Source: Deferribacteraceae bacterium UBA6799 (GTDB lineage: Bacteria > Chrysiogenota > Deferribacteres > Deferribacterales > Geovibrionaceae). From it: a DNA stretch of 64,000 bases. A program made the translations under genes and the position numbers. The notes below the pieces were generated by a model. It searched no databases, was not told where the DNA came from, and saw only the letters and a list, made by a program, of their open reading frames with translations. The stretch is from positions 510,934 to 574,933 of the forward strand of contig DKFJ01000010.1 of the NCBI GenBank assembly GCA_002452335.1, in the 5' to 3' direction. Of the stretch, positions 7,922-16,079 are shown one piece after another. Within the stretch, counting starts at the first letter, position 1. Each line of letters opens with the position of its first letter.

Positions 7922-8191
7922 TTACTTCCTGATTCCGAGAGCTTCGATTATTTTGCGGTATCTCATGTAATCCTTCTTCTTAACATAATCAAGAAGTTTT
8001 CTACGTTTACCAACCATCAGCAGAAGACCTCTTCTGGAGTGGTGATCTTTAGGGTTAGTTTTGAAGTGCTCTGTCAGATATGTGATTCTTTCTGTCAGCA
8101 GAGCTATCTGTACTTCGGGAGATCCTGTGTCTAAATCGTGGGTTTTGTTCCCGGCGATTACTTCTTCCTTGCGTTCTTTGGTCATTACCAT
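7922..8191 (-). CDS. rpsO: 30S ribosomal protein S15
   Basis: Primary 16S rRNA-binding protein of the small subunit platform, 89 residues. The family signature TGSPEVQIALLTERITYLTEH...DHHSRRGLLLMVGKRRKLLDY is complete, including the His and Ser that contact rRNA. The first ATG (8191) is chosen because GGAGG lies 9 nt upstream of it; the Met two codons later is too far. It lies between truB and pnp. Confidence 0.98.
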   Translation of the reverse strand: MVMTKERKEEVIAGNKTHDLDTGSPEVQIALLTERITYLTEHFKTNPKDHHSRRGLLLMVGKRRKLLDYVKKKDYMRYRKIIEALGIRK

Positions 8192-8227
8192 TGTAAATTA
8201 CCTCCAATATACAACTTATTAATATTG

Positions 8228-9118
8228 TTAAACTAAAAGTTTTACTATTATAAAAGGCGTGTCGCCTCTTCCTCTCTTCGCGAATGCCAGCAGAGTTCCT
8301 TTTCTGTCGGCAAGAAAATACATATCGGTCTCAATGTCCGGTACTGAAGCGTAATTATGCGCCTTAACCGAGAGACCGTTGTTCACCAGCTTCAGAGCCT
8401 CGTCCTTAACCACCGCCACCGGCCAGCCTGTGGCTTTGTCCACGGGAATCACAGCCTCTGTGAGTCTGCCCTCCTCCTTCATGGAGTCAAGCTTAGAGAG
8501 CCTTAGTGCGTCTTTGTGGCTGAACTGCCCGTTCACTGTTCTTATAAGCCCTGTCATATTGGCGTATGTGCCGAGCTTCAGCCCCATCTCATGGATGACG
8601 CTTCTGACGTAAGTGCCTTTATAACACTGCATCCGCATCATGCCGTCCGGATAGTCATAGCTCATCAGCGATATATCCCTGATGGACATAACCCTCTGTC
8701 CGGCATCCTCTATCTCGCCCTGGCGGGCCAGATCATAGGCTCTTTTTCCATTGATCTTCACAGCGGAAAAAGCCGGAACGGTGAGCTCCACCTCTCCTAT
8801 AAAGCCTTTTAAAACCTTTTCGACATCATCTTTCGATGGTTTGATATCGTGGTTTTCGGCGGTTACTTCGCCTGTGGAATCATAGGAATCTGTGGATTGT
8901 CCCAGACGAAACTGAGCAACATATTCCTTATCCACTGCCATCATGTAGTCAACGAGCTTAGTGGCGAATCCCAGACAGACCGGAAGGACTCCTTCCGCCA
9001 TCGGGTCCAGAGTGCCGAGGTGTCCGCATTTTTTCGTACCGAATATACGTCTTGCGGCTTTTACTACGGCAAAAGATGTCAGCCCTTTCTCTTTATATAT
9101 GTTTACTACGCCGTTCAT
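8228..9118 (-). CDS. truB: tRNA pseudouridine(55) synthase
   Basis: Makes the universal pseudouridine 55 in the T-loop of tRNAs. Full length at 296 residues, with the catalytic Asp at D38 in GHLGTLDPMAEGVLPV and the RNA-binding YKGTYVRSVIHEMG segment near residue 163. A C-terminal PUA-like region follows. The start overlaps the rbfA stop by 4 nt (ATGA). It belongs to the nusA-infB-rbfA-truB-rpsO-pnp cluster conserved across bacteria. Confidence 0.97.
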   Translation of the reverse strand: MNGVVNIYKEKGLTSFAVVKAARRIFGTKKCGHLGTLDPMAEGVLPVCLGFATKLVDYMMAVDKEYVAQFRLGQSTDSYDSTGEVTAENHDIKPSKDDVEKVLKGFIGEVELTVPAFSAVKINGKRAYDLARQGEIEDAGQRVMSIRDISLMSYDYPDGMMRMQCYKGTYVRSVIHEMGLKLGTYANMTGLIRTVNGQFSHKDALRLSKLDSMKEEGRLTEAVIPVDKATGWPVAVVKDEALKLVNNGLSVKAHNYASVPDIETDMYFLADRKGTLLAFAKRGRGDTPFIIVKLLV

Positions 9119-9453
9119 TCCTGCTCAGAGTTGATAGTTTTAAGTACATTATCAATCTTCTGGCCGTAATCGGAAGAATCATCGTAAATAAACCGGAGAT
9201 CGGGGACTTTTTTGATGGTCAGACCTTTCACTATGCAGTGTTTAATATACCCTGCGGAACGGTTAAGACCTTTTTCGATGCCTTCTTTAGCAGCCTTGTT
9301 ATAGGTGCTGAAGAAAACTTTGGCGCTTGAGAGATCCTTAGATATCTCGACCCCTGTAATGACAACGTCTTTAACTTTAGGATCTTTGACTTCACGCAGA
9401 ATTGTTTCGGCTATTTCAGACCGTAAAAGTTCCGCTACTCTTCTATCTCTCAC
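9115..9453 (-). CDS. rbfA: 30S ribosome-binding factor A
   Basis: Small KH-fold protein needed for late 30S maturation and 16S 5'-end processing. I place the start at GTG 9453 (112 residues, RDRRVAELLRSEIAETIL), because AGGAG lies 9 nt upstream and the protein then begins where RbfA proteins normally do. A longer reading from a GTG at 9522 would add 23 residues with no family similarity. The core KDPKVKDVVITGVEISKDL and the RIPDLRF-like KVPDLRFIYDDS are present. The 134-bp gap before it holds a long inverted repeat rather than the DUF503 gene often found here. Confidence 0.95.
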   Translation of the reverse strand: MRDRRVAELLRSEIAETILREVKDPKVKDVVITGVEISKDLSSAKVFFSTYNKAAKEGIEKGLNRSAGYIKHCIVKGLTIKKVPDLRFIYDDSSDYGQKIDNVLKTINSEQE

Positions 9454-9520
9454 TTTAAAAATCTCCTGCATATCTCCGGAAGCGCAGCATCTGTTAAAAG
9501 AAACCGCGGCAACGGCCAGC

Positions 9521-9560
9521 ACATTGGGATATGATGTTTAACACACAATTATCCCAATGT
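9521..9560. repeat. 10-bp perfect inverted repeat between infB and rbfA
   Basis: ACATTGGGAT (9521-9530) and ATCCCAATGT (9551-9560) form a perfect 10-bp stem around a 20-nt loop. On the minus strand it lies 27 nt after the infB stop and 67 nt before the rbfA start. No T-run follows, so it is not a standard terminator. It could be an RNA processing or stability hairpin, or an operator. Confidence 0.6.
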
Positions 9561-9587
9561 AAACTATTTTATGATAAACCTGAAGGC

Positions 9588-12500
9588 TTATCCTTCTTTA
9601 TTGTCCTTGTTCTCTTCTTTTTCTCTGTTTTCGCTGTCTCTGCGGACATCTTCCAGAGTTCTCTTCTCTTCTACCATGATGTAGAATTCGAGGAAATCGC
9701 CCTCTTTCAGGTCGTTGTATTTCTCAACACCGATACCGCACTCATAGCCCTGTGCAACTTCTTTGGCATCATCCTGAAAACGTCTGAGCGAGCTGAGTTT
9801 TCCGTCATAGATAACGATGGAGTCTCTGACAACCCTGACGCTGGCGTTTCTCTGCGCCTTGCCCTCTGTGACGTAAGCGCCGGCGATCTTGCCGATCTTC
9901 GGAACAGAGAACACCTGTCTGACTTCCGCCCTGCCCAGAGTCTCTTCACGTTTGCTGGGATCCAGCATACCTTCCATCGCCTGTTTAACATCTTCTATGG
10001 CTTTATAGATTACGGAGTAAAGGTTAAGCTCCACTCCTTCCTGTTCTGCTTTAGCTTTTGCCTGTGTTCCGGGGCGCACGTTGAATCCTATGATAATGGC
10101 GCTGGACGCTGTGGCGAGGATGATATCGTTCTCTGATATACCGCCCACTCCGCTGGATATGATATTGATCTTAACCTCGGGGTTGGAGAGTTTTATCAGT
10201 GATGACTTCAGAGCTTCCAGTGAACCCTGAACGTCAGCTTTCAGAACGATATTCAGTTCTTTCAGCTTGCCCTCTTTGATTCTGTTGAAGATATCCGCAA
10301 GGCTTACTGCTGATTTCTCTGCCAGTGTGGCTTTGCGTTTTTCATCTGTTCTGAGCTGAGCTATCGCTTTAGCTGTTTTTTCATCAGGTGTAACGATGAA
10401 TCTGTCGCCTGATGCCGGAACGCCGGAGAAGCCCATGATCTCAACAGGAATTGAGAGACCGGCTTCTTTTATAGCGTTGCCTTTATAGTTGAACATAGCT
10501 CTTACCTTGCCGTATTCTGTACCCACGACAAAGTTATCGCCTCTGGTCAGTGTTCCTCTGCTGATGAGCACTGTAGCTACAGGTCCTTTCTGTTTATCGA
10601 GTTTCGACTCGATAACGATGCCCTCTGCGTGCGCTTTGGGATTGCCTTTCAGCTCCAGCAGCTCGGCTTCCAGCAGAACTCTTTCCAGCAGGTCATCCAC
10701 ATGGAGGTTCTGCTTGGCTGAAATCTCCTGAAACTGAGTATCTCCGCCCCAGTCCTCAGATATCAGTCCGTATTCAGAAAGCTGATTACGAACCATCTGC
10801 GGGTTGGCGTTTTCTTTATCTATCTTGTTGATAGCTACTATTATTTTTACACCGGCCGCTTTGGCGTGGTCTATGGCTTCTTTTGTCTGGGGCATAACAC
10901 CGTCATCCGCGGCAACCACAAGGATTACAACGTCGGTAACGCTGGCTCCTCTGGCTCTCAGAGTGGTGAACGCCTCGTGTCCGGGAGTATCGAGGAATGT
11001 GATTGTTCCGTGCTCCATTTTCACTTCATAGGCGCCGATGTGCTGTGTGATACCGCCCGCTTCGCCTTCAGCTACGGCTGTCTGGCGGATTCTGTCCAGC
11101 AGAGATGTTTTACCGTGGTCAACGTGACCCATAACGGTAACGATGGGAGGTCTGGGGATCAGATCTTCCGGTTTGTCATCGTGCTGAGGTATCAGGTCGT
11201 CTTCTGTGAGGAATTTTACCTTAACGTCTATGCCGTATTCAGCGGCAAGCAGTGTTGATGTGTCAGCGTCTATGGACTGGTTCACGTTAGCCATAACGCC
11301 GAGACCGATGAGCTTTTTGATAAGCTCTGTCGCCTTTACACCCATCAGTTTTGCCAGCTCGGAAACAACGATATTCTCGCCTATCTGTACGCTGGAAGGT
11401 CTGACAATAACGGGTTCCGGTTTCTCCTCACGTCTGCCTTTATGTTTTTTCGGGGGTCTTCTGTTTCTGTTGTTATCAGGTCTTTTCTCTTTGACCTCTT
11501 CCACAACAACTTCAGGTTCGGCAACAGGTGTGCCGTCAGACGAAAGTATCTGCTGTTCCAGTTCGAAAAGCTCAATACCCTCATCCAGACCCTTATGAAT
11601 ATTTTTCTCTTTTTTACCTACGACAGTTTTAGCTTTAACCTTTTTGGTCTCCACAACCTCTGTTTTCGGTTTTTCTCTGATAACCTTTTTCTTTTCAGCC
11701 AGTTCGGCTATAGATTTCTCCTCCTGAGGAGGTCTGCCGCCCTGAGGACGATAAGGAGGTCTGTCGCCGCCCTGTCCGTCTCTGTTATATGGGGGACGGT
11801 TGTTGTACTGTCCGCCTTGTCCGTCTCTGTTATAGGGAGGTCTGTCGCCCTGAGGACGATAAGGGGGTCTGTCTCCGCCCTGTCCGTCTCTGTTATAAGG
11901 AGGACGGTCGCCTCTGTTGTACTGTCCGCCCTGTCCGTCTCTGTTATAGGGAGGTCTGTCACCCTGGGGACGGTAAGGAGGTCTGTCCCCGCCCTGTCCG
12001 TCTCTGTTGTAGGGAGGTCTGTCGCCCTGCTGACGGTAAGGAGGTCTGTCCCCGCCCTGCTGATCTCTGTTATACTGAGGTCTGTCGCCCTGGGGACGAT
12101 AAGGGGGTCTGTCCCCGCCCTGCTGATCTCTGTTGTACTGAGGACGGTCGCCCTGGGGACGGTAAGGGGGTCTGTCTCCGCCCTGCTGGTCTCTATTATA
12201 CTGAGGACGGTCGCCGCCTCTGTTATCCCTGTTATATTGGGGTCTTTCACCGCTCTGATTGTCTCTGTTGTACTGAGGTCTGTCTCCGCCTCTGTTGTCC
12301 CTGTTATATTGGGGACGGTCACCCTGCTGACGGGGAGCGCCCTGATTTCTGTCGCTCTGGTTTCTGTCATACTGGGGACGGTCAGAGTCCCTGCGTTCCT
12401 GTCTGGGTCTCTGCTGAGAACCTTCCTGAACAGCTGCGGGCTTTTCGGTTTTTTCCTGAACCTGCGCAGTTTCCGCGGTTACAGGTTTATTTTCAGAATC

Positions 12501-12962
12501 TTCAGTTGTGCTCACTTTTACCTGCTCCTGCACGGCTTTAGGTTCCTGAGCCTCGTGCCTTGCTTCATCATGAGTGGGTATTGTCTGCTGCGGCTGAGTT
12601 TCCTCAGAACCGTCATTGTTCTCTCTATATTCGTCAACAGTGCGAATCGTATTCTCAAGTTTTTTCTTTCTGTCTATCAGTTCCTGCTTAGATATCTTGC
12701 GAACAGTATCGGTCTCGGATGAATTAACTTTAACTTCTCTGGATTTCGGATGTCTTTTGTGACGCTCCATAGCTTTTTTCAGCATTTCCTGCCTTTTATC
12801 CAGCTGAAGATGCTTGGGGTCAAGCCCGAACGTCTTAACAGCGTCATCAGACACAGATCCATCATCGGATATTTTGTGTCCCGCCTCTGTCAGCGTATTT
12901 TTCAGTTCATCTTCGCTTTTGCCGATCTTCTTCGCTATATCAGTCAGTTTGATTCCAGACAT
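9588..12962 (-). CDS. infB: translation initiation factor IF-2 with large Tyr/Arg repeat domain
   Basis: GTPase that brings initiator tRNA to the 30S subunit and promotes subunit joining. At 1124 residues it is longer than most IF-2 (about 700-950). Order: IF2_N-like start (IKLTDIAKKIGKSEDELKN), charged linker, repeat domain (about residues 190-410), basic linker, second IF2_N (ENIVVSELAKLMGVKATELIKKL, about 560), G domain with GHVDHGKTS near 612, DTPGHEAF and NKID, then domains II-IV. The repeat domain has 18 R-P-(Q/P)-Y units and is predicted to be disordered. The GTPase looks intact. It follows ylxR by 7 nt. Confidence 0.98.
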   Translation of the reverse strand: MSGIKLTDIAKKIGKSEDELKNTLTEAGHKISDDGSVSDDAVKTFGLDPKHLQLDKRQEMLKKAMERHKRHPKSREVKVNSSETDTVRKISKQELIDRKKKLENTIRTVDEYRENNDGSEETQPQQTIPTHDEARHEAQEPKAVQEQVKVSTTEDSENKPVTAETAQVQEKTEKPAAVQEGSQQRPRQERRDSDRPQYDRNQSDRNQGAPRQQGDRPQYNRDNRGGDRPQYNRDNQSGERPQYNRDNRGGDRPQYNRDQQGGDRPPYRPQGDRPQYNRDQQGGDRPPYRPQGDRPQYNRDQQGGDRPPYRQQGDRPPYNRDGQGGDRPPYRPQGDRPPYNRDGQGGQYNRGDRPPYNRDGQGGDRPPYRPQGDRPPYNRDGQGGQYNNRPPYNRDGQGGDRPPYRPQGGRPPQEEKSIAELAEKKKVIREKPKTEVVETKKVKAKTVVGKKEKNIHKGLDEGIELFELEQQILSSDGTPVAEPEVVVEEVKEKRPDNNRNRRPPKKHKGRREEKPEPVIVRPSSVQIGENIVVSELAKLMGVKATELIKKLIGLGVMANVNQSIDADTSTLLAAEYGIDVKVKFLTEDDLIPQHDDKPEDLIPRPPIVTVMGHVDHGKTSLLDRIRQTAVAEGEAGGITQHIGAYEVKMEHGTITFLDTPGHEAFTTLRARGASVTDVVILVVAADDGVMPQTKEAIDHAKAAGVKIIVAINKIDKENANPQMVRNQLSEYGLISEDWGGDTQFQEISAKQNLHVDDLLERVLLEAELLELKGNPKAHAEGIVIESKLDKQKGPVATVLISRGTLTRGDNFVVGTEYGKVRAMFNYKGNAIKEAGLSIPVEIMGFSGVPASGDRFIVTPDEKTAKAIAQLRTDEKRKATLAEKSAVSLADIFNRIKEGKLKELNIVLKADVQGSLEALKSSLIKLSNPEVKINIISSGVGGISENDIILATASSAIIIGFNVRPGTQAKAKAEQEGVELNLYSVIYKAIEDVKQAMEGMLDPSKREETLGRAEVRQVFSVPKIGKIAGAYVTEGKAQRNASVRVVRDSIVIYDGKLSSLRRFQDDAKEVAQGYECGIGVEKYNDLKEGDFLEFYIMVEEKRTLEDVRRDSENREKEENKDNKEG
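11740..12395 (-). repeat. in-frame tandem repeats inside infB
   Basis: About 650 bp of imperfect tandem repeats encode alternating 12-residue (GDRPxYNRDxQG) and 9-residue (GDRPPYRPQ) blocks, together a 63-bp unit. The DNA copies are near-identical in the promoter-distal half and more diverged at the N-terminal end, as expected from recent slippage or unequal recombination. All copies stay in frame. Likely to vary in copy number among strains and to challenge short-read assembly. Confidence 0.9.
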
Positions 12963-12969
12963 ATTAATT

Positions 12970-13200
12970 TCACCCTGTTTTACGGTTCCGTCTTAATTGG
13001 TTACTTTGCAGAGACCTTTTCAGCTTGTTTTTTTCGATTCCAATTTCTCTGCACTTTTCATTGTCGCAGACATAGGCTCCACGCCCCTGTCCGCGCTTTC
13101 TAACGTCTTCCTGAGGTACGCCATCCAGAGTGAACCTTATCAGTTCATGTTTTTCTCTTTTAGCGCCGCAGGCTACGCAGGTTCTGATAACTCTCTTCAT
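12970..13200 (-). CDS. ylxR: YlxR family RNA-binding protein (DUF448)
   Basis: A 76-residue basic protein with the family signature RTCVACGAKREKHELIRF at residues 6-23 and GRGAYVCDNEKC near 40. The four cysteines (C8, C11 and the later pair) resemble a zinc-binding set. In Bacillus this protein (RnpM) binds RNase P RNA and modulates its activity; earlier work linked it to transcription control. It overlaps the nusA stop by 1 nt (TAATG) and precedes infB, the standard place. The L7Ae-like ylxQ that often follows is absent. Confidence 0.93.
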   Translation of the reverse strand: MKRVIRTCVACGAKREKHELIRFTLDGVPQEDVRKRGQGRGAYVCDNEKCREIGIEKNKLKRSLQSNQLRRNRKTG

Positions 13201-14534
13201 TACTCGCTGTCTTCTTCGGTCTCCTCTGCTTCAGTTTCCTGAGCTTCTATTTCCTCGAACTTGCTGGCAAGGAAGTCGATGGCGTTGTTGATTATGTTCA
13301 CCGCTTCATCCTCTCCCTTATCCAGAGCATGCGCAACCTCCTGAGGGCTGGCGTTGGAAAGTTTTTCGATATCTTCCAGTCCTGCTTCCATCAGTTTAGA
13401 CATCTCATCCTGTGAGAAAATCTCAAGGTTTTCGAGGCTGTATATTTCATAGAAATCTTTCATTTCCTGTTCCTGTTCCTGCATACGCTCTTTTCTGATC
13501 TCCGCGTACTCGGATTCTTTCAGGACGTCCAGTCTCCACTCTGTCAGTTTGGCGGCCAGACGCACGTTCTGTCCTTTTTTGCCGATGGCGAGTGAGAGCT
13601 GATCGTCAGGAACAACGATCTCTATAGTGTCTTCGTCTTCAAATACGTTGGTAAGAACGACCTCTGCGGGAGAGATAGCGTTGCATACGAACTTGATAGG
13701 GTCCGGAGACCACTCTATCACGTCTATCTTCTCTCCTCTGAGCTCTGTGCTGATGGCGTTGATACGAACACCTTTCAGACCGATACAGGCGCCCACGGGG
13801 TCTATGCTGCTGTTCATTGTGTATACGGCAACCTTGGCTCTGTCGCCGGGTTCTCTGGAAACAGCTTTAACATCTATGATGCCTTCATATACTTCAGGTA
13901 TCTCGACCTCGAACAGTTTTCTGAGGAACTGGGGGTGAGTTCTGGAAAGCACAAGCTGAGGCCAGCCTTTTATCATTTTGATGTCGAGCAGCAGCGCTCT
14001 GACATAGTCGCCTCTGTTATAGAAGTCTCCGCCGATCATTTCACGCTTGGGCATGATGGCTTCTGTTTTTCCGATATTTATGATGAGGTTGTCTCTGTCG
14101 GTCTTCAGAACCACACCGTTGACAACATCACCCACTCTGTCCTGGAACTGATCCAGAACAACCTGTTTCTCAGCTTCCCTGATTTTTTCAAACAGTTTCT
14201 GTTTGGCTACCAGAGCCGCTTGTCTGCCCAGATCCTCCAGAGTGGCGGGAACCATGACAACATCGCCCAGCTGAGGGTTTTCTTTATATTTATCAGCTTC
14301 ATCGATGTGTACTTCTGTCCACTTGTCGTCCACGCTTTCGCAGACTTCTTTGGGAAGCATAATATCTATGATGCCTTTATCGATATCAACTATCACGTCC
14401 GGCTCTAAAAGTTTGCCGATTTTTCTGGCAACAGCGGCCAGTATGGACTCTCTGAGAGCATCGCAGAGTATATCTCTGGATATACCTTTCTCTCTTCCCA
14501 GCTCATCGACAACTTTCGTCAGTTCCTTGCTCAT
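13200..14534 (-). CDS. nusA: transcription termination/antitermination factor NusA
   Basis: Binds RNA polymerase and nascent RNA, promoting pausing and intrinsic termination or taking part in antitermination. The 444 residues comprise an N-terminal RNAP-binding domain (1-125), an S1 domain (about 135-200), and KH1 and KH2 (about 230-360; GxxG as GKKGQ). A C-terminal helical region with a single AR2-like segment (FSQDEMSKLMEAGLEDIEKL) follows, then a very acidic tail (EEIEAQETEAEETEEDSE). It follows rimP by 8 nt. NusA of other bacteria controls its own operon; see the terminator just upstream of rimP. Confidence 0.97.
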   Translation of the reverse strand: MSKELTKVVDELGREKGISRDILCDALRESILAAVARKIGKLLEPDVIVDIDKGIIDIMLPKEVCESVDDKWTEVHIDEADKYKENPQLGDVVMVPATLEDLGRQAALVAKQKLFEKIREAEKQVVLDQFQDRVGDVVNGVVLKTDRDNLIINIGKTEAIMPKREMIGGDFYNRGDYVRALLLDIKMIKGWPQLVLSRTHPQFLRKLFEVEIPEVYEGIIDVKAVSREPGDRAKVAVYTMNSSIDPVGACIGLKGVRINAISTELRGEKIDVIEWSPDPIKFVCNAISPAEVVLTNVFEDEDTIEIVVPDDQLSLAIGKKGQNVRLAAKLTEWRLDVLKESEYAEIRKERMQEQEQEMKDFYEIYSLENLEIFSQDEMSKLMEAGLEDIEKLSNASPQEVAHALDKGEDEAVNIINNAIDFLASKFEEIEAQETEAEETEEDSE

Positions 14535-14542
14535 TGCTCCTC

Positions 14543-15028
14543 CTAAAACTCAACCTCAAGATTGGCCTTGGAAATATTTTCAATATTTATATGAAAAGTT
14601 TTGTTCTCTTTTTCTACGAACAGCTCAACGTTTTTCTCAGCGGTATTTTTTATAATACCTGTATAGCTGGCTCTGCCGGACTCATCTTTCGTTTTTGTAG
14701 TTATTTTACATTTACGCCCTTTGTATCTGACAAAATCCGCCTCAGTTTTCAACGGGCGCATAAGACCGGGGGTGGATACCTCGAGCATATAGTTTTCGAA
14801 AGGTATCAGAGATTCATCAGAATCGAGAAACGTGGAAACGAGTCTGCTCGCTTCGGTACAGTCGTCAATACCAGCGCCTTTCTCTGTATCTATCGTAATT
14901 CTCAAGACTTTTCCGGTTGATTCGCTTCTGAGAGTGATGTCAAAAAGTTCGAACCCCTTCTCTTTCAGAAGAGATACGATTGCGGGTCTGATTTTTTCAA
15001 TAACAATTTTATTGGCAGGGTTTTTCAT
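14543..15028 (-). CDS. rimP: ribosome maturation factor RimP
   Basis: Needed for 30S assembly. The two-domain protein of 161 residues starts at ATG 15028 (KNPANKIVIEKIRPAIVSLL), with GGAG 4 nt upstream. A longer reading to 15109 would run through a terminator hairpin and add residues without family similarity. The characteristic LFDITLRSESTGKVLRITID, CTEASRLVSTFLD and YMLEVSTPGLMRPLK segments are all present. First gene of the rimP-nusA-ylxR-infB-rbfA-truB-rpsO-pnp cluster. Confidence 0.95.
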   Translation of the reverse strand: MKNPANKIVIEKIRPAIVSLLKEKGFELFDITLRSESTGKVLRITIDTEKGAGIDDCTEASRLVSTFLDSDESLIPFENYMLEVSTPGLMRPLKTEADFVRYKGRKCKITTKTKDESGRASYTGIIKNTAEKNVELFVEKENKTFHINIENISKANLEVEF

Positions 15029-15046
15029 CTGGCTCCGAAAGTACAC

Positions 15047-15072
15047 AAAAAAATTGGCGGGCAAAGCCCACC
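15047..15072 (-). terminator. rho-independent terminator immediately before rimP
   Basis: On the minus strand GGTGGGC (15072-15066), TTT, GCCCGCC (15062-15056) forms a 7-bp stem with one G-U pair, then AA and seven Ts (15053-15047). It lies 74 nt after the PHP gene stop and only 18 nt before the rimP ATG. It may close the upstream ior unit or act as an attenuator in the rimP-nusA leader. A weak candidate promoter, TTGCTA (15109-15104), 17 bp, TAGTTT (15086-15081), would put the hairpin at the very start of the transcript. Confidence 0.75.
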
Positions 15073-15145
15073 TGAACAGGAAACTATCACATGCTTTTAC
15101 AAATAGCAAGACTTTTCTTTCAGAAGCGCCCGATGAACGGGTATT

Positions 15146-16051
15146 TCAGATAAAGAAGTATCCGTGCTCCAGCTCGTATATCTTCTTTATAAACCTGTCC
15201 AGAATGGACGGGTCGGAGCATCCGTGACCGCCGATGTGTATACCCGGTTTGATGCGCTCTCCGTGAAAGTCGCTTCCGGCAGTTATCATTAGCCCATATT
15301 TATCAGCGACCTGCGTGTAATACTTCAGCTTGTCGTCATCATGATATGTGCTGTATGCCTCTATTCCGGATATGCCGTCTATCAGCAGTTCCTCTATGTT
15401 TTTGTCTTTATATACCGCAGGATGGGCTATGGAGAGAACCGCCTTATCTTTCAGCTTGTTCACTGTATCTTCGAAATCAAGCATACGCACATTCACCCAC
15501 GCTTTGCCGCCTTTGGTGAAATAGTCGAAGTAGAAGTTAGTGAACGGCGAAACCGCCTTCTCGCCTTCCAGATAGTCATAGAGCTTTTCAGCGTTCTCTT
15601 TGTGGCGGGACAGAACGGTTAGAAATGTTACGCCGGACGGTGTTTTCCCTCCGCCCGCTTTCATCAGCTCGTCGTAGTCTATGATGTATCCCATATCCTG
15701 AAGTTTCTCTACACGCATCTGTGTCTGCATGTCTCTGTTGTATTTGAATGTTTCCAGAATCCCGGCTATCACGTTGCAGCTTTCGTTGAAACCGTAAGCG
15801 CAGACGTGTATCTCTCTGTCGCCGTGATATGTGGACAGCTCAACGCCGTTGATGAACATGGTCTTTGACCCGTAGCGGTCTTTATACCACTTTATTTCGT
15901 TACATGCGGCCACTGTATTGTGATCTGTGATAGAAAAAAGGTTCATGCCTCTGGAGCGTACCACTGTCAGTATCTGAGGCACGGAAAGAACACCGTCGGA
16001 GCTGTGGGATGAATGCATGTGAAGGTCGAATCCTTTAACATCAAAAACCAT
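15146..16051 (-). CDS. PHP-domain phosphoesterase (YciV/RNase AM-like)
   Basis: A 301-residue PHP-fold metal-dependent phosphoesterase. The metal-binding motifs are FDLHMHSSHSSDG (residues 6-18), SITDHNT (about 37-43), a central His in CAYGF context, AHPAVY and the C-terminal GSDFHG. Its layout matches the family with 3',5'-nucleoside bisphosphate phosphatase or 5'-3' exoribonuclease activity (E. coli RNase AM). Substrate is inferred. ATG 16051 is chosen because AGGAGG lies 7 nt upstream. It is the last gene of the LOG-PHP-TPR-iorA-iorB unit, 28 nt after iorB. Confidence 0.85.
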   Translation of the reverse strand: MVFDVKGFDLHMHSSHSSDGVLSVPQILTVVRSRGMNLFSITDHNTVAACNEIKWYKDRYGSKTMFINGVELSTYHGDREIHVCAYGFNESCNVIAGILETFKYNRDMQTQMRVEKLQDMGYIIDYDELMKAGGGKTPSGVTFLTVLSRHKENAEKLYDYLEGEKAVSPFTNFYFDYFTKGGKAWVNVRMLDFEDTVNKLKDKAVLSIAHPAVYKDKNIEELLIDGISGIEAYSTYHDDDKLKYYTQVADKYGLMITAGSDFHGERIKPGIHIGGHGCSDPSILDRFIKKIYELEHGYFFI

Positions 16052-16079
16052 TCCACAGCCTCCTTCCGGTAAAAATCTC

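Noticed and set aside
9454..9522. N-terminal extension of rbfA from GTG 9522
   Set aside because: The extra 23 residues resemble nothing in RbfA and begin within the inverted repeat; AGGAG lies 9 nt before the GTG at 9453.
11740..12395. Possible CRISPR array or minisatellite
   Set aside because: Repeats are contiguous without unique spacers, are imperfect, and are entirely in frame with IF-2.
11442..12722. Long open frames opposite or out of frame with infB (for example 426 codons on the plus strand and 220-250 codons in other frames)
   Set aside because: They follow the 63-bp infB repeat, whose unit length is a multiple of three, so every frame stays open. Their products are low-complexity translations of the same repeat with no family similarity or ribosome binding site.
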